Part shown: positions 53,226-61,930 of the stretch, piece after piece | Numbering within the stretch: the first letter of the stretch is position 1 | Layout: each line of letters opens with the position of its first letter | Assembly: GCF_900086725.1 (NCBI RefSeq) | Contig: NZ_LT574835.1 | Coordinates: 210,532 to 274,531, forward strand | Origin: Bariatricus massiliensis | GTDB taxonomy: Bacteria; Bacillota; Clostridia; Lachnospirales; Lachnospiraceae | Reading direction: 5' to 3' | DNA: 64,000 bases | Translations under genes and position numbers: made by a program | The notes under the pieces: model-generated | What the model was told of the DNA's origin: nothing | Database searches by the model: none | The model's input: only the letters and a program-made list of their open reading frames with translations

Positions 53226-54138
53226 AATTGTTAATTCCGTGATGAGGCACATATGTATCTCTGTCCAAAGCCCTGAACTCATACCCCAGTGATTGATAAT
53301 GCTCTATGATTCTGGGCAGGGCTTCCACCGTCGTCTGCTTTGCCGCCGAATCATGGGAGAGCAGTATGATATTATTTTCGTTAAAACTTGTCGCATTATT
53401 CACCAGCTCCTCTGTGGACAGCACTCCCCCGTCACCGGAGCTTGCATTCCAATCGTAGTATTGGTATCCCCTGTTCTGTACTTCCTGCGCCAGAGCTGTC
53501 ATGATGCCTGAAGTATATTTCCTTGATACGGTATTTGATGAACCTCCCGGAAAACGTATAAAGCAGGGGACGTATCCTATCTGCCCCTTCACGACCTCCC
53601 CAATCGCCTCCAAATCTTTAAAATAGGCATCCTGAGACGCGTAGACAACCGCATAATCATGGCTGTATGTGTGAAGGCCAATTGTATGGCCTCTGTCATA
53701 AGCCTCTTTAATCATATAACTGTATTCAGGCATTCCGTTGGTCACAAAAAAGGTGGCCTTGACCTGATATTTATCAAGAATATCCAGCACCGCCTGTGTG
53801 TTGGGTGACGGACCGTCATCCAATGTCAGATAGACCACTTTCTCCTGCGTCTGTTCCTGAACCCCCGGAACATCCCCCGGCTGAACCGCAAAATCTTCAC
53901 GATTATTCTGCTTTTTTCTCGCTTCCTTTTCGGCGATGCGGTCCCGGACACTAACGTTGGTGTTGATAGCCGGTATCTCTCTCTTTTTATCCGATGAACT
54001 TGTATTTTTCTTGTCTGATTTCGGACTCTTTTTACCAAGCATACGATATCCCGTAAAAATTGCAGTTCCCGCTAAAATAAAAACTGCCACAGTAACAACA
54101 ATTTTCCCACCGATACGCTTCCTTCTCCTTTGTGCCAT
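53224..54138 (-). CDS. Polysaccharide deacetylase (NodB domain), membrane-anchored
   Basis: 304 residues from the ATG at 54138 (GGAGGAG 5 bases ahead). Basic N-terminus and one TM (about 12-33), a Ser/Lys linker, then NodB homology: YLTLDDGPSPN (metal Asp), HTIGLHTYSHDY (HxxxH), RFPGGSSN and LLSHDSAAK. Likely removes acetyl groups from peptidoglycan N-acetylglucosamine outside the membrane, giving lysozyme resistance. Its 3' end lies in the tRNA-Ser terminator. Confidence 0.92.
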   Translation of the reverse strand: MAQRRRKRIGGKIVVTVAVFILAGTAIFTGYRMLGKKSPKSDKKNTSSSDKKREIPAINTNVSVRDRIAEKEARKKQNNREDFAVQPGDVPGVQEQTQEKVVYLTLDDGPSPNTQAVLDILDKYQVKATFFVTNGMPEYSYMIKEAYDRGHTIGLHTYSHDYAVVYASQDAYFKDLEAIGEVVKGQIGYVPCFIRFPGGSSNTVSRKYTSGIMTALAQEVQNRGYQYYDWNASSGDGGVLSTEELVNNATSFNENNIILLSHDSAAKQTTVEALPRIIEHYQSLGYEFRALDRDTYVPHHGINN

Positions 54139-54214
54139 ATGCTCCTCCAAATCTACTTTCAAATGGTGTTTCCCCTGATGAAAGTCAATGGTATCCAGAT
54201 GAATTAAATGCACA

Positions 54215-54964
54215 TTATTTTCGTGCTTTAGTCGCTATATATGTTTTAATATTCAGCTCATGAAGCCGTCCTTCCCCATTCGTATCTTCATACAAATCCA
54301 GCAATGTAAATCCTGCCTTTAGCTGTGCACCGATCTGCTCCTCAAGAGTGTGAGAAAACTGCATACCACAGTCCGCCTCTATCACAAATTGCTTCGCCTT
54401 ATCATCTGTCAAAGGGTCAAATGGCATTTTCCATACGATCTCTTTTTCTTCTCCGTCCACTATATAATTAATTCCGTTATCTAAACCGGACAAGAGAACC
54501 CCGCCTTTCTTAAGAACCCTATATGCTTCGCGAAAAACATGCTGGACATCTTTTACATAACAATTGGAAACAGGATGAAAAATAATATCGAATGTTTCAT
54601 CTTCAAAGGGTAACGTTTTTGTCATATCCCCCTCAATGGCATGAATTTGATAATTTTCTCTTTCAGCCACATACAATTCTGAGGCAATTTGTTTAGGAGA
54701 ATAATCCAACACGGTGCACTCTGCACCTAAAGCATTGAAGATAGGCATTTGTTGTCCGCCGCCTGAAGCAAGCCCAAGAACTTTTTTACCCTCTAATTCC
54801 CCCAGCCATTCGTGGGGAACATTACGGGTCGGCGTTAACAGCACATTCCATCTCCCTTTTCTAGCCTCCTCATATACCTCATGCGTGATCGGAATTCCCC
54901 ATTCCCAGCCTTCTTCCACCCATCTGTCTATTGTTTCTTTATTTATATCCTGATAGTTATCCAT
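54215..54964 (-). CDS. Class I SAM-dependent methyltransferase
   Basis: 249 residues: SAM site VLGLASGGGQQMPIFNALGA, second Asp/Glu CTVLDYSPKQI, GDMTKTLPFEDETFDIIFHPVSN and VLKKGGVLLSG. UbiE/Methyltransf_11 type; substrate unknown. It lies 76 bases ahead of the deacetylase on the same strand, possibly co-transcribed. Confidence 0.9.
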   Translation of the reverse strand: MDNYQDINKETIDRWVEEGWEWGIPITHEVYEEARKGRWNVLLTPTRNVPHEWLGELEGKKVLGLASGGGQQMPIFNALGAECTVLDYSPKQIASELYVAERENYQIHAIEGDMTKTLPFEDETFDIIFHPVSNCYVKDVQHVFREAYRVLKKGGVLLSGLDNGINYIVDGEEKEIVWKMPFDPLTDDKAKQFVIEADCGMQFSHTLEEQIGAQLKAGFTLLDLYEDTNGEGRLHELNIKTYIATKARK

Positions 54965-55098
54965 AATTTTATTAGTCTCCTCTTTTACAAGTATCCATTA
55001 ATTTCCCTATCTCTAGTATAGCTGAACTTCATGACTTATACAATGAAATCCCGCCATTCATATTTCCACCTTATAATACATCAGAAATATTTATGGTT

Positions 55099-55767
55099 CT
55101 AGCTGAAAAAACCTAAAATAAACGCGACTATTATAATAGCGATAGGTATATATACCGTATAATCACGTTCTACTGCTTTTAGGCTGGAATGTAGTTTTAC
55201 AATTCGCAGCTTTGCAATCAGTCTAAAACAAAGATAGCCTATCATGGTCCCAATTACATTTGTAATTAAGTCATCTATATCTGTTGCCCTGTACAATGTG
55301 AATAACTGAACGATTTCGATGAAGAGGGATAGCCCCAAACCAATAAAAAATGTATTCCCCGCACGTTCCAAAGTCTTGCTCATAAGCGGGCACAAAAATC
55401 CTAACGGGATAAAAAGGAAAATGTTCAAAATAAAACCCAAACCCATTCCATCGCTTAACGGAATAACATTAATATTGGGATTGAAGAAAGCTTCGCCTAA
55501 CCGTGACAGCCTTACAAATTCACTAAGAGTGGGAATACCTACAATATGTGTAAGCATGATGCATAAATAGTAATAAAATGCCAATGACAAGATAGACGTT
55601 TTAACTTTAGGAATACTGCTGTCCTTTCTAAAAATCACAATCAACAAAACGCAGATTAAGACAATCCCCAACAAAAGAAAAGGCTCAATCAATAGTAAGT
55701 CTATGATAGATTCAAATAACCCGATTTGAATTTCGGTACTTGATTGACTACTTGATACAACACCCAT
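55099..55767 (-). CDS. VanZ family membrane protein
   Basis: 222 residues from the ATG at 55767 (GAGGAGG 7 bases ahead). Five TM segments and the VanZ core NVIPLSDGMGLGFILNIFLFIPLGFL, SLFIEIVQLFTLYRATDIDDLITNVIGTMIGY. VanZ proteins raise teicoplanin tolerance by an unclear mechanism. No other glycopeptide-resistance genes nearby. Confidence 0.9.
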   Translation of the reverse strand: MGVVSSSQSSTEIQIGLFESIIDLLLIEPFLLLGIVLICVLLIVIFRKDSSIPKVKTSILSLAFYYYLCIMLTHIVGIPTLSEFVRLSRLGEAFFNPNINVIPLSDGMGLGFILNIFLFIPLGFLCPLMSKTLERAGNTFFIGLGLSLFIEIVQLFTLYRATDIDDLITNVIGTMIGYLCFRLIAKLRIVKLHSSLKAVERDYTVYIPIAIIIVAFILGFFS

Positions 55768-55872
55768 ATAAAGCCTCCTCACAACCATTTAATCGCTCTG
55801 TAAACACAATATCAGACACCTCTTAATATCCTCCTATTAAAATCCTTAAAAATTTTTGAATATGATAAGACA

Positions 55873-55936
55873 AAAAAATAGAGGAAACGCTGTAAATTCA
55901 ACTTTTCCTCTACTTTTAAAGAATGCTGCAGATTAA
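55873..55936 (-). terminator. Terminator after the DUF3795 gene, resembling the tRNA-Leu 3' end and terminator
   Basis: AGAGGAAA/TTTTCCTCT stem with a CGCTGTAAATTCAAC loop and T7 on the minus strand. The stretch to 55936 (ACTTTTAA, AATGCTGCAG) matches the layout at 57723-57780 over the tRNA-Leu 3' end. Confidence 0.6.
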
Positions 55937-55939
55937 GAT

Positions 55940-56455
55940 CTACTTCTCTAAAATAGTTATGACTAATTCTCTGAATTTAAGAGATAATTCTCTTTTATTA
56001 CCTGTAAGTGATGATGCATGTTTCATAATAAGTTCTAATTTTTCAATATCATTGTTAATAAACAATTCACATAAGTAACGCTTCATTCTTCCATTATTAT
56101 ATTGCTCTAAAGCCAAATCAAGAAGTTCTGTTCTTCTTTGATATTCAGTATACCAATTCTCAAAAGTACTGGATTGTATTGTTGATACTGTTCTTAGCCA
56201 CACACTACCTGTATCCAAGCAATTAAATTCTTTTAATGAGGTACACTTTTTACATGGGTATTCCGCACATATGGCACAATGTAATAAATCTTTACTTTTA
56301 CAACATTTATAAATATTGCAAGCCCCATTAAAAAAGCCATCATGTGAACAACCTTTACATCGGCTTATTCCTTTCGTATGATAATAAGGACATAAAGCAC
56401 ATGGCATTCCACAGAAACCATAAGGTATATCTTTCAAAAATAGCACCTCTTTCAT
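55940..56455 (-). CDS. DUF3795 cysteine-rich protein
   Basis: 171 residues, low G+C: GFCGMPCALCPYY, CKGCSHDG, CNIYKCC, HCAICAEYPCKKC, twelve-plus cysteines in the first 75 residues as in DUF3795, then a helical C-terminus. Likely metal or Fe-S binding; function unknown. A+T-rich compared with flanking genes, consistent with transfer. Confidence 0.82.
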   Translation of the reverse strand: MKEVLFLKDIPYGFCGMPCALCPYYHTKGISRCKGCSHDGFFNGACNIYKCCKSKDLLHCAICAEYPCKKCTSLKEFNCLDTGSVWLRTVSTIQSSTFENWYTEYQRRTELLDLALEQYNNGRMKRYLCELFINNDIEKLELIMKHASSLTGNKRELSLKFRELVITILEK

Positions 56456-56500
56456 TTCTTATAACCTATGATGATTTAATCCCAGCAAGGCTATAGTCTT

Positions 56501-56953
56501 TTACTGATTAATCCCTCTCATTCCGCCATATTCCCTCTTTATTCTTTCAATATCTTGAATGACCGAACGAAAACATGATTGATCTGTTTTCATTTCAAAA
56601 GTAAATATATTTCCTAAATCCGGACGTTCTTGGAAGGTTCCAGCAACAACAGCATGACCACATCCGGTCATTGTAACCTCAAAAACCAAATCATTCTCTA
56701 ATAAAAGTGTATATTTTGCACTACCCTCCAAACTATCATAACATCGTTTTAATTCATCCGCAAAACGATACAAGGCTCCTGTTGCAGAATAATATTTATC
56801 ACATTGTACATGATAACAACCTACAACAATTTCTAAAGTGCAAACAATATCATATCCTCCTTCATAACAAGTTTTATCGGGAAATCCTAAAACTTCTTTT
56901 AATGTCAATGAAATATGTTCACCGTTATACCCGTTTAGACTAAATAATTCCAT
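56501..56953 (-). CDS. Small hypothetical protein, immunity-protein-like
   Basis: 150 residues, no TM. Conserved-looking GYNGEHISLTLKEVLGFPDKT, GGYDIVCTLEIVVGCY, YYSATGALYRFADEL, FTFEMKTDQSCFRSVI and YGGMRGI. The pattern recalls WapI-type immunity proteins for contact-dependent toxins, but I cannot confirm the family. No toxin gene is adjacent, so an orphan immunity gene is one reading. Confidence 0.65.
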   Translation of the reverse strand: MELFSLNGYNGEHISLTLKEVLGFPDKTCYEGGYDIVCTLEIVVGCYHVQCDKYYSATGALYRFADELKRCYDSLEGSAKYTLLLENDLVFEVTMTGCGHAVVAGTFQERPDLGNIFTFEMKTDQSCFRSVIQDIERIKREYGGMRGINQ

Positions 56954-57292
56954 TTCTTCTCCTACAACTATTCATTTTCGACTCGATAAACTAAGAGTTA
57001 GCAAGCTTATCAATAGCCTCTACTCTAATTTGTCTAAGCCTCACTACTCACATTATAATTCAGCTTTATAAGAGACGCAATCAAAGAAAAAGGTATCTGT
57101 GAATTTAAAGTCCACTAGATACCCACCTTTTTATCTGTCTCATGCAGTACATTGACATACCATTATTCTCTTACATAAATAATCAACTCGCCAACTTCAC
57201 ATTATTGTAAAGAAGCAGAAGTTCCTTATTATTCCAGTCATAAAATCAGCTTCTACAATGGTTTAGCTGCCTTTGCTGGAAACACTGGAGAA
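56954..57292. other. 339-base intergenic stretch with a bidirectional terminator
   Basis: Contains GGTATCT (57092-57098)/AGATACC (57117-57123) with T tracts on both sides. The AAAAAGGTAT..GTGA.TTT motif here recurs at 57591-57662, so the mini-protein gene lies between two related blocks. No gene is seen. Confidence 0.6.
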
Positions 57293-57520
57293 CTAATGTT
57301 TATGCTTATACAAAACAATCCCACCTATAGCCACTAAAATAATTCCAATTACAATAATATATACATCTACATTTAACCTACCTGCTATAAAAACAGAAGT
57401 TGGACCATCGGCCCCTCCTATAACAGATAGTACTGGATTTGCTTTCTGATTAAGAACACCTCCAATAGCAACAAGAGCAATCCCCAAAATTCCTGTTATG
57501 ATTCCCAACTTTTTTTCCAT
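57293..57520 (-). CDS. 75-residue membrane protein with the GGADGPT motif of Na+-pumping decarboxylases
   Basis: 75 residues from the ATG at 57520 (GAGGTG 6 bases ahead; the longer in-frame extension has no site). Two TM helices (about 5-23, 52-71) flank a loop PVLSVIGGADGPTSVFIAG (28-47). IGGADGPTSxF is the signature of the beta subunit of oxaloacetate/methylmalonyl-CoA/glutaconyl-CoA decarboxylases (about 370-430 residues, around nine TM). No other part of that enzyme is present, so this is a stand-alone mini version rather than an obvious pseudogene: frame, start and site are intact. Confidence 0.75.
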   Translation of the reverse strand: MEKKLGIITGILGIALVAIGGVLNQKANPVLSVIGGADGPTSVFIAGRLNVDVYIIVIGIILVAIGGIVLYKHKH

Positions 57521-57722
57521 TATCATCACCTCAAATTGAAATTCGTTTAGTTTGCTATTTATAGTATACTTCCATATTATATAATTTGCAATAAAAAAGG
57601 TATGCGTGACTTTCTTATCTCTGCATGCCTTGTATCTGAGGTAAAGGGGAAAATGACATACTCGCTTTTCAACAACTTGGCATTTCATAAAGTGTTCAAA
57701 GGTGTTCAAACATTTAAAGCAA

Positions 57723-57766
57723 AAAAGTGAGAGAAACGTTGATTTTACAGCGTTTCTCTCACTTTT
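57723..57766. terminator. Terminator of the tRNA array
   Basis: AAAAGTGAGAGAAACG pairs with its exact complement around a 12-base loop, 7 bases after tRNA-Leu on the minus strand. Confidence 0.9.
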
Positions 57767-57772
57767 AATTAA

Positions 57773-57858
57773 TGCCGCAGACCGGAATCGAACCGGTACG
57801 GGAAGTTAATCCCACAGGATTTTAAGTCCTGGGCGTCTGCCAGTTCCGCCACTGCGGC
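57773..57858 (-). tRNA. tRNA-Leu(TAA)
   Basis: 86 bases: acceptor GCCGCAG/CTGCGGC, long variable arm, anticodon loop ACTTAAAA (TAA). Last of a six-gene array; a 112-base structured spacer separates it from tRNA-Val. Confidence 0.95.
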
Positions 57859-57970
57859 AGATAAATGTTTTGCGCCAGTCCCAACAGGACTGTGTGCATC
57901 TGTGCTGAAGCACAGCGTCACATTTGCAGCTTATACAATTATCAGGTTTGCAACAATTACTTGCTGCAAA

Positions 57971-58043
57971 TGGGACCAATAGGGCTCGAACCTATGACCC
58001 TCTGCTTGTAAGGCAGATGCTCTCCCAGCTGAGCTATGATCCC
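57971..58043 (-). tRNA. tRNA-Val(TAC)
   Basis: 73 bases: acceptor GGGATCA/TGGTCCC, D arm AGCTCAGCTGGGAGAGC, anticodon loop CTTACAA (TAC), T arm GGTTCGAGCC. Confidence 0.96.
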
Positions 58044-58079
58044 ATATTTAACTGTGAGACATTGAACCTTCAATGTCAG

Positions 58080-58153
58080 CGACCCGAATGGGACTCGAAC
58101 CCACGACCTCCGCCGTGACAGGGCGGCGCTCTAACCAACTGAGCCATCGGGCC
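58080..58153 (-). tRNA. tRNA-Asp(GTC)
   Basis: 74 bases: acceptor GGCCCGA/TCGGGTC, discriminator G, anticodon loop CTGTCAC (GTC), T arm GGGTTCGAGTCCC. Confidence 0.96.
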
Positions 58154-58174
58154 ATATAAACTTTTTAAAATGAG

Positions 58175-58248
58175 TGGACCTTCAGGGACTCGAACCCGGG
58201 ACCGATCGGTTATGAGCCGATTGCTCTAACCAGCTGAGCTAAAGGTCC
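58175..58248 (-). tRNA. tRNA-Met(CAT), elongator type
   Basis: 74 bases: acceptor GGACCTT/AAGGTCC, anticodon loop CTCATAA (CAT). No C1-A72 mismatch, so not initiator; elongator Met is more likely than lysidine tRNA-Ile. Confidence 0.92.
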
Positions 58249-58277
58249 ACACTCAATATGTTCCATAACCGGAACAA

Positions 58278-58350
58278 AGCCGATGATCGGACTCGAACCG
58301 ATAACCTGCTGATTACAAATCAGCTGCTCTGCCAATTGAGCCACATCGGC
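58278..58350 (-). tRNA. tRNA-Thr(TGT)
   Basis: 73 bases: acceptor GCCGATG/CATCGGC, anticodon loop TTTGTAA (TGT), T arm GGTTCGAGTCC. Confidence 0.96.
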
Positions 58351-58411
58351 ACATTCATTCTGCCGTATATTTTATTAGAAGATACTGCAGAAATCTGGCA
58401 TACTAGACAAA

Positions 58412-58483
58412 TGACTCCTACGGGAATCGAACCCGTGTTACCGCCGTGAAAGGGCGATGTCTTAACCGCTTGACCAAGGAGCC
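58412..58483 (-). tRNA. tRNA-Glu(TTC)
   Basis: 72 bases: acceptor GGCTCCT/AGGAGTC, D arm GGTCAAGCGGTTAAGAC, anticodon loop CTTTCAC (TTC). First gene of the array. Confidence 0.96.
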
Positions 58484-58538
58484 TTATAACTTTTCGGCCA
58501 GCTTGTCTTCAACAGTGACCGAAAATTATAATAACATA

Positions 58539-59480
58539 TTAATGCTGTTTTTGCAACACTTTTTTAGAATTTTCAGCAATTTTTTTCTCCGTACAACACA
58601 CCTTCTCAAAAGATGCATTACAACTTGTGACGTCAAATAATTTTTCCTTTCCACGCCAAAACTGATACCGCATCGTGCATGACGGGTTTTCCTTTATCAT
58701 CCGTGTCATTTGACCGCTGTCGGGCGCATGCAGCGAATAGGGGTGCCCGCCATTCTTTTTATTCGTAACGCACAATAAATATTTCCCCTGCTTTACTAAA
58801 ACTTTTCCTGCCCCATACTTTAAAATACGGCACCCCTTGTAGGTAGCCAGCCTATACTCCTTCCTTTTATAATAAATGGAACAAATACAGCCACGGAAGT
58901 GGACGCCCCACAAAGGAATATCTGCTACAGACAGCATAATACTGTCTCCTCTGCTCTCATTTAGGATTGATTGTGTCCATAAATAACGTTTGGGAAAAGA
59001 GCATCCTCTGTCTCCCTCAATATATCCTACACCGTCCATCGGAAGCCTTTTGTCATTTATATAGAGTGCGCCCGCCGTCCTGTGATACATACTCAGCACA
59101 CTATGCCTGCACTGCATAAACGGAACCCAGCAAAACGGCCCCATAATATCACCATGAATTTCTTCAAAACATCCATAGCTTATTTCCCCGGAAATGGATA
59201 CCTCCTCATTTTCCAAATTGATATTTATTCCCTTCTTGGAAAAGCTATTTGCTCCAATCTTAACGCAGAACCTTTCTCTATCCACCTCAAAACTGTCTGC
59301 ATGAAAAGGAAAATACCAAGCCCCTTTATCTGTTATTACTTGTACAGAAGCCGAGCATCTTCCCTTTTTATCTGTGTGCAGGGCCGGAATAAATGCAAGC
59401 GTATTATTTCCACACTGATGCTTGAAATACCAGCCTTCAAAGTATGGATATTTTACCTTTTTGCTCTGAAACTGTCTCAC
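58539..59480 (-). CDS. Tocopherol-cyclase-like protein, GTG start
   Basis: 313 residues. VKYPYFEGWYFKHQCGNNTLAFIPALH near the N-terminus, then GEISYGCFEEIHGDIMGPF, VGYIEGDRGCSFPKRYLW and WGVHFRG are the strand motifs of the tocopherol cyclase/AttH-like family (lipid-pocket beta barrels). The GTG at 59480 is chosen: AAAAGGAG stands 7 bases before it and it overlaps the upstream stop as GTGA. The longer ATG start at 59510 has no site. Real substrate unknown; quinone or prenyl-lipid chemistry is inferred from family. Confidence 0.82.
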   Translation of the reverse strand: MRQFQSKKVKYPYFEGWYFKHQCGNNTLAFIPALHTDKKGRCSASVQVITDKGAWYFPFHADSFEVDRERFCVKIGANSFSKKGININLENEEVSISGEISYGCFEEIHGDIMGPFCWVPFMQCRHSVLSMYHRTAGALYINDKRLPMDGVGYIEGDRGCSFPKRYLWTQSILNESRGDSIMLSVADIPLWGVHFRGCICSIYYKRKEYRLATYKGCRILKYGAGKVLVKQGKYLLCVTNKKNGGHPYSLHAPDSGQMTRMIKENPSCTMRYQFWRGKEKLFDVTSCNASFEKVCCTEKKIAENSKKVLQKQH

Positions 59481-60829
59481 TTTTTTCTCCTTTTTTCTCC
59501 AAGGCCGCACTGTGCAGGGCCGTCAATCTTGTTACCGTTTTTATCGAATCTCGAGCCATGGCATGGACAGTCATAGCTCTCTTCCTCTGGATTCCACGTC
59601 AGGCGGCATCCGAGATGTGTACATCTAAGCTCGCCTGCAGCTTCAGGCTTCAATCCACTCAGTCCCCTCACTGCATGTCCTCCTTCATTCGCCAATGCCC
59701 CCATCTGCTTTATCTTCTTTCTTTGAGGCGAAAACACCTCCTGCCAAGGGTTATTTCGCCCACAAATCATGTCGGTCAGAATCATTGCTGACACCATGGA
59801 GGATGTCATTCCCCATTTTCCAAAACCGGTCGCTACATACCAGTGGCTTTTAGATTGTGCGTACCTTCCTATATATGGTACCTTATCTAAAGTCATACAG
59901 TCTTGCGCAGACCAGCAGGCTGTCATTTTACATCCATCCCAATAACGTTGTGCCGCACGGTACAGCCGCCTGTATTGGCCACCTTTTATGTTTTCTCCTG
60001 TACGGTGCCCTCCGCCTCCTATGAAAAGCATATCCTCGTAAGGCCTCACAGAAAGGCCGTCCTCGTCAATACCAAGATACATATTTTGAACTCTCCCAGC
60101 CCCCTTCACGGCAATGACATAGCTGCGTTCTTGATGCATCTTGAGAAAATAATACCCCGGAACATTGACAAAGGGATAATGACTGGCAAAAATCACTTTT
60201 TTTGCTTCTATATTTCCTCTGTTGGTCAACAATAGATTACCGTCCAGCTTTATCACCTTTGTATTTTCATAGACATTTATTTCGGCTGATAAAGCCTGCA
60301 AGAATTTCAGCGGGTGAAATCTGGCCTGTCCCTCAAAATATAGTGCCCCGCTGACTGGGAAGGGCAGTTCTGTATATTCAGAAAATCTTGTCGGAATCCC
60401 GAGACTTTCAGCTGCCCTGCCTTCCCTTTTCAATATTTCTGCCTGTTCCTTCGTATATAGGCAGGCATCACATTCGCTCCAATCACAATGAATATTCAAC
60501 TTCTGTATCAGCGCACGGTATTGCTGGATAGCGCTCTGATTGGCATCCGCATATTGTTTCGCAATACGCTGTCCTCTTTCTTGTATTAGCGTATCATAAA
60601 TACAGTTATGCTGAGAAGTAACTTTTGCCGTTGTGTTTTCCGTCTGCCCGCAGCCGATTCTGCCCTCTTCCAGAACAACACAGTTTATCCCTTCTTCCTT
60701 CAACAAATATGCAGTCAAAATTCCTGCCATTCCCCCTCCAATGATAGCAGTATCCGTCTTCAAATCTGCGTCAAGCTCCTTGCACTTTGCAATGGACGTA
60801 TCTTTTCTCCATACTGATGTCCTGTCCAT
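59477..60829 (-). CDS. FAD oxidoreductase with C-terminal Rieske [2Fe-2S] domain
   Basis: 450 residues. DAO-type FAD domain: TAIIGGGMAGILTAYLLKEEG (27-47), ATGFGKWGMTSSMVSAMIL near 340. Rieske domain at about 390-450 with CTHLGC and CPCHGSRFD, holding the 2 Cys + 2 His of the cluster. Chain stops shortly after GPAQ, as usual for this family. Cytosolic, no signal peptide. GGAGGTTGG precedes the ATG. It overlaps the tocopherol-cyclase-like gene by 4 bases, suggesting a two-step oxidation on a lipid-like substrate (inference). Confidence 0.9.
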   Translation of the reverse strand: MDRTSVWRKDTSIAKCKELDADLKTDTAIIGGGMAGILTAYLLKEEGINCVVLEEGRIGCGQTENTTAKVTSQHNCIYDTLIQERGQRIAKQYADANQSAIQQYRALIQKLNIHCDWSECDACLYTKEQAEILKREGRAAESLGIPTRFSEYTELPFPVSGALYFEGQARFHPLKFLQALSAEINVYENTKVIKLDGNLLLTNRGNIEAKKVIFASHYPFVNVPGYYFLKMHQERSYVIAVKGAGRVQNMYLGIDEDGLSVRPYEDMLFIGGGGHRTGENIKGGQYRRLYRAAQRYWDGCKMTACWSAQDCMTLDKVPYIGRYAQSKSHWYVATGFGKWGMTSSMVSAMILTDMICGRNNPWQEVFSPQRKKIKQMGALANEGGHAVRGLSGLKPEAAGELRCTHLGCRLTWNPEEESYDCPCHGSRFDKNGNKIDGPAQCGLGEKRRKK

Positions 60830-60927
60830 ATTCCAACCTCCGCTCCACCTTGTCAGCCCGATATTGGCTTAATATATATAGCATGCTGCAAATATTGAAT
60901 TTTATTCCAAATACTGCAGGAGAATAG

Positions 60928-60970
60928 AAAAAAGCCGGCTGATTTCCGTTTTCAGGAAACCAGCCAGCTT
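60928..60970 (-). terminator. Terminator of the M23 peptidase gene
   Basis: A 16-bp stem with two mismatches (60932-60947 with 60955-60970) and T6 on the minus strand; the right arm covers the stop codon. Confidence 0.85.
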
Positions 60971-61718
60971 ATTCTTCTCTATAGTTCTTTACCAATAACC
61001 CCCGATAGATATACCCTTCCTTTATATCCTCTTTTTCTGGAAACGGACGCGTATCAACCATATGGTAATTTTCGTATATCCTTTTTTCTATATTTGTAAA
61101 CAGGATTGGGAGACCGAGGCTGGAATAAAAGCCAGCGCTGCTTTGCACCTGAAAATGAATGTGAGGCTCTGTTGTATTACCTGAATTTCCACATTTGGCA
61201 ATGATGTCCCCCCTTTTTACCATCTGTCCTTTCCTTACAGATATACGCTCTGGCTTAAGATGACAAATAGTACTATATTCATTTGGAGAATGCTTTATGA
61301 TAATACGGTTGCCACCAATATCCGGCGTATTGGGATCCGGCTGCCCATCACTCATAATACGACAGTCTGGAAAATGATTTTTAATCGAAACAACTACACC
61401 GTCTGCAGGAGCAAGAATGTTTTTTCCATAACAATAATAATTGCACAAATCATCTTTATCGCCGCTGTAACTCTTCCCTTCTTCATCCACAATAAAGAAA
61501 TCATAGGCAAAACGCTGAGGAAGAATCTCCCACGAATGGGATGTATTCTTTGTAACACCTCCATTTGCCGTGTACCATTCCCCATCGAAAGGCAGTGTAT
61601 ACTCTACTTCGGGTATATAGCTGCTAATATTATCAATATCCTTCTTACCGGATTTGATTGTTGCATAGACCAAACCAATTACCTGTAATACAATCTGCCC
61701 CAGAAACCTTATATTCAT
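60969..61718 (-). CDS. M23 family metallopeptidase (LytM type)
   Basis: 249 residues: hydrophobic N-terminus (about 4-20), LAPADGVVVSIKNHFPD, NRIIIKHSPNEYSTICHL (first metal His), AKCGNSGNTTEPHIHFQ (HxH). C-terminal 45 residues extend past the usual fold. It cleaves peptidoglycan cross-links at the cell surface. AAGGAG precedes the ATG, and an extended -10 TGTTATAAT lies at 61761-61769. Confidence 0.88.
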   Translation of the reverse strand: MNIRFLGQIVLQVIGLVYATIKSGKKDIDNISSYIPEVEYTLPFDGEWYTANGGVTKNTSHSWEILPQRFAYDFFIVDEEGKSYSGDKDDLCNYYCYGKNILAPADGVVVSIKNHFPDCRIMSDGQPDPNTPDIGGNRIIIKHSPNEYSTICHLKPERISVRKGQMVKRGDIIAKCGNSGNTTEPHIHFQVQSSAGFYSSLGLPILFTNIEKRIYENYHMVDTRPFPEKEDIKEGYIYRGLLVKNYREE

Positions 61719-61817
61719 ATGCGATTACTCCTTCGTACTATTTAGACACTAATTTATCTGATTATAACATACTTAAAAATATAAATGTAAAGTATTTCAT
61801 AGTATTCCGGAAAAACA

Positions 61818-61851
61818 AAAAAACCTACAAACTATCAAGTTTGCAGGCTTT
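61818..61851 (-). terminator. Terminator after tRNA-Asn
   Basis: GCCTGCAAACT pairs with AGTTTGTAGGT around GAT; T7 follows on the minus strand. Confidence 0.9.
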
Positions 61852-61858
61852 CTCTCAG

Positions 61859-61930
61859 CTCCCCGAGTTGGGTTCGAACCAACGACCCTTCGGTTAACAG
61901 CCGAATGCTCTACCACTGAGCTATCGAGGA
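61859..61930 (-). tRNA. tRNA-Asn(GTT)
   Basis: 72 bases: acceptor TCCTCGA/TCGGGGA, discriminator G, anticodon loop CTGTTAA (GTT). Follows the 23S gene by about 120 bases, so likely part of the rRNA transcript. Confidence 0.96.

Noticed and set aside
57521..57709. N-terminal extension of the GGADGPT protein
   Set aside because: No ribosome binding site, and it runs through a terminator-like hairpin; the internal ATG has GAGGTG.
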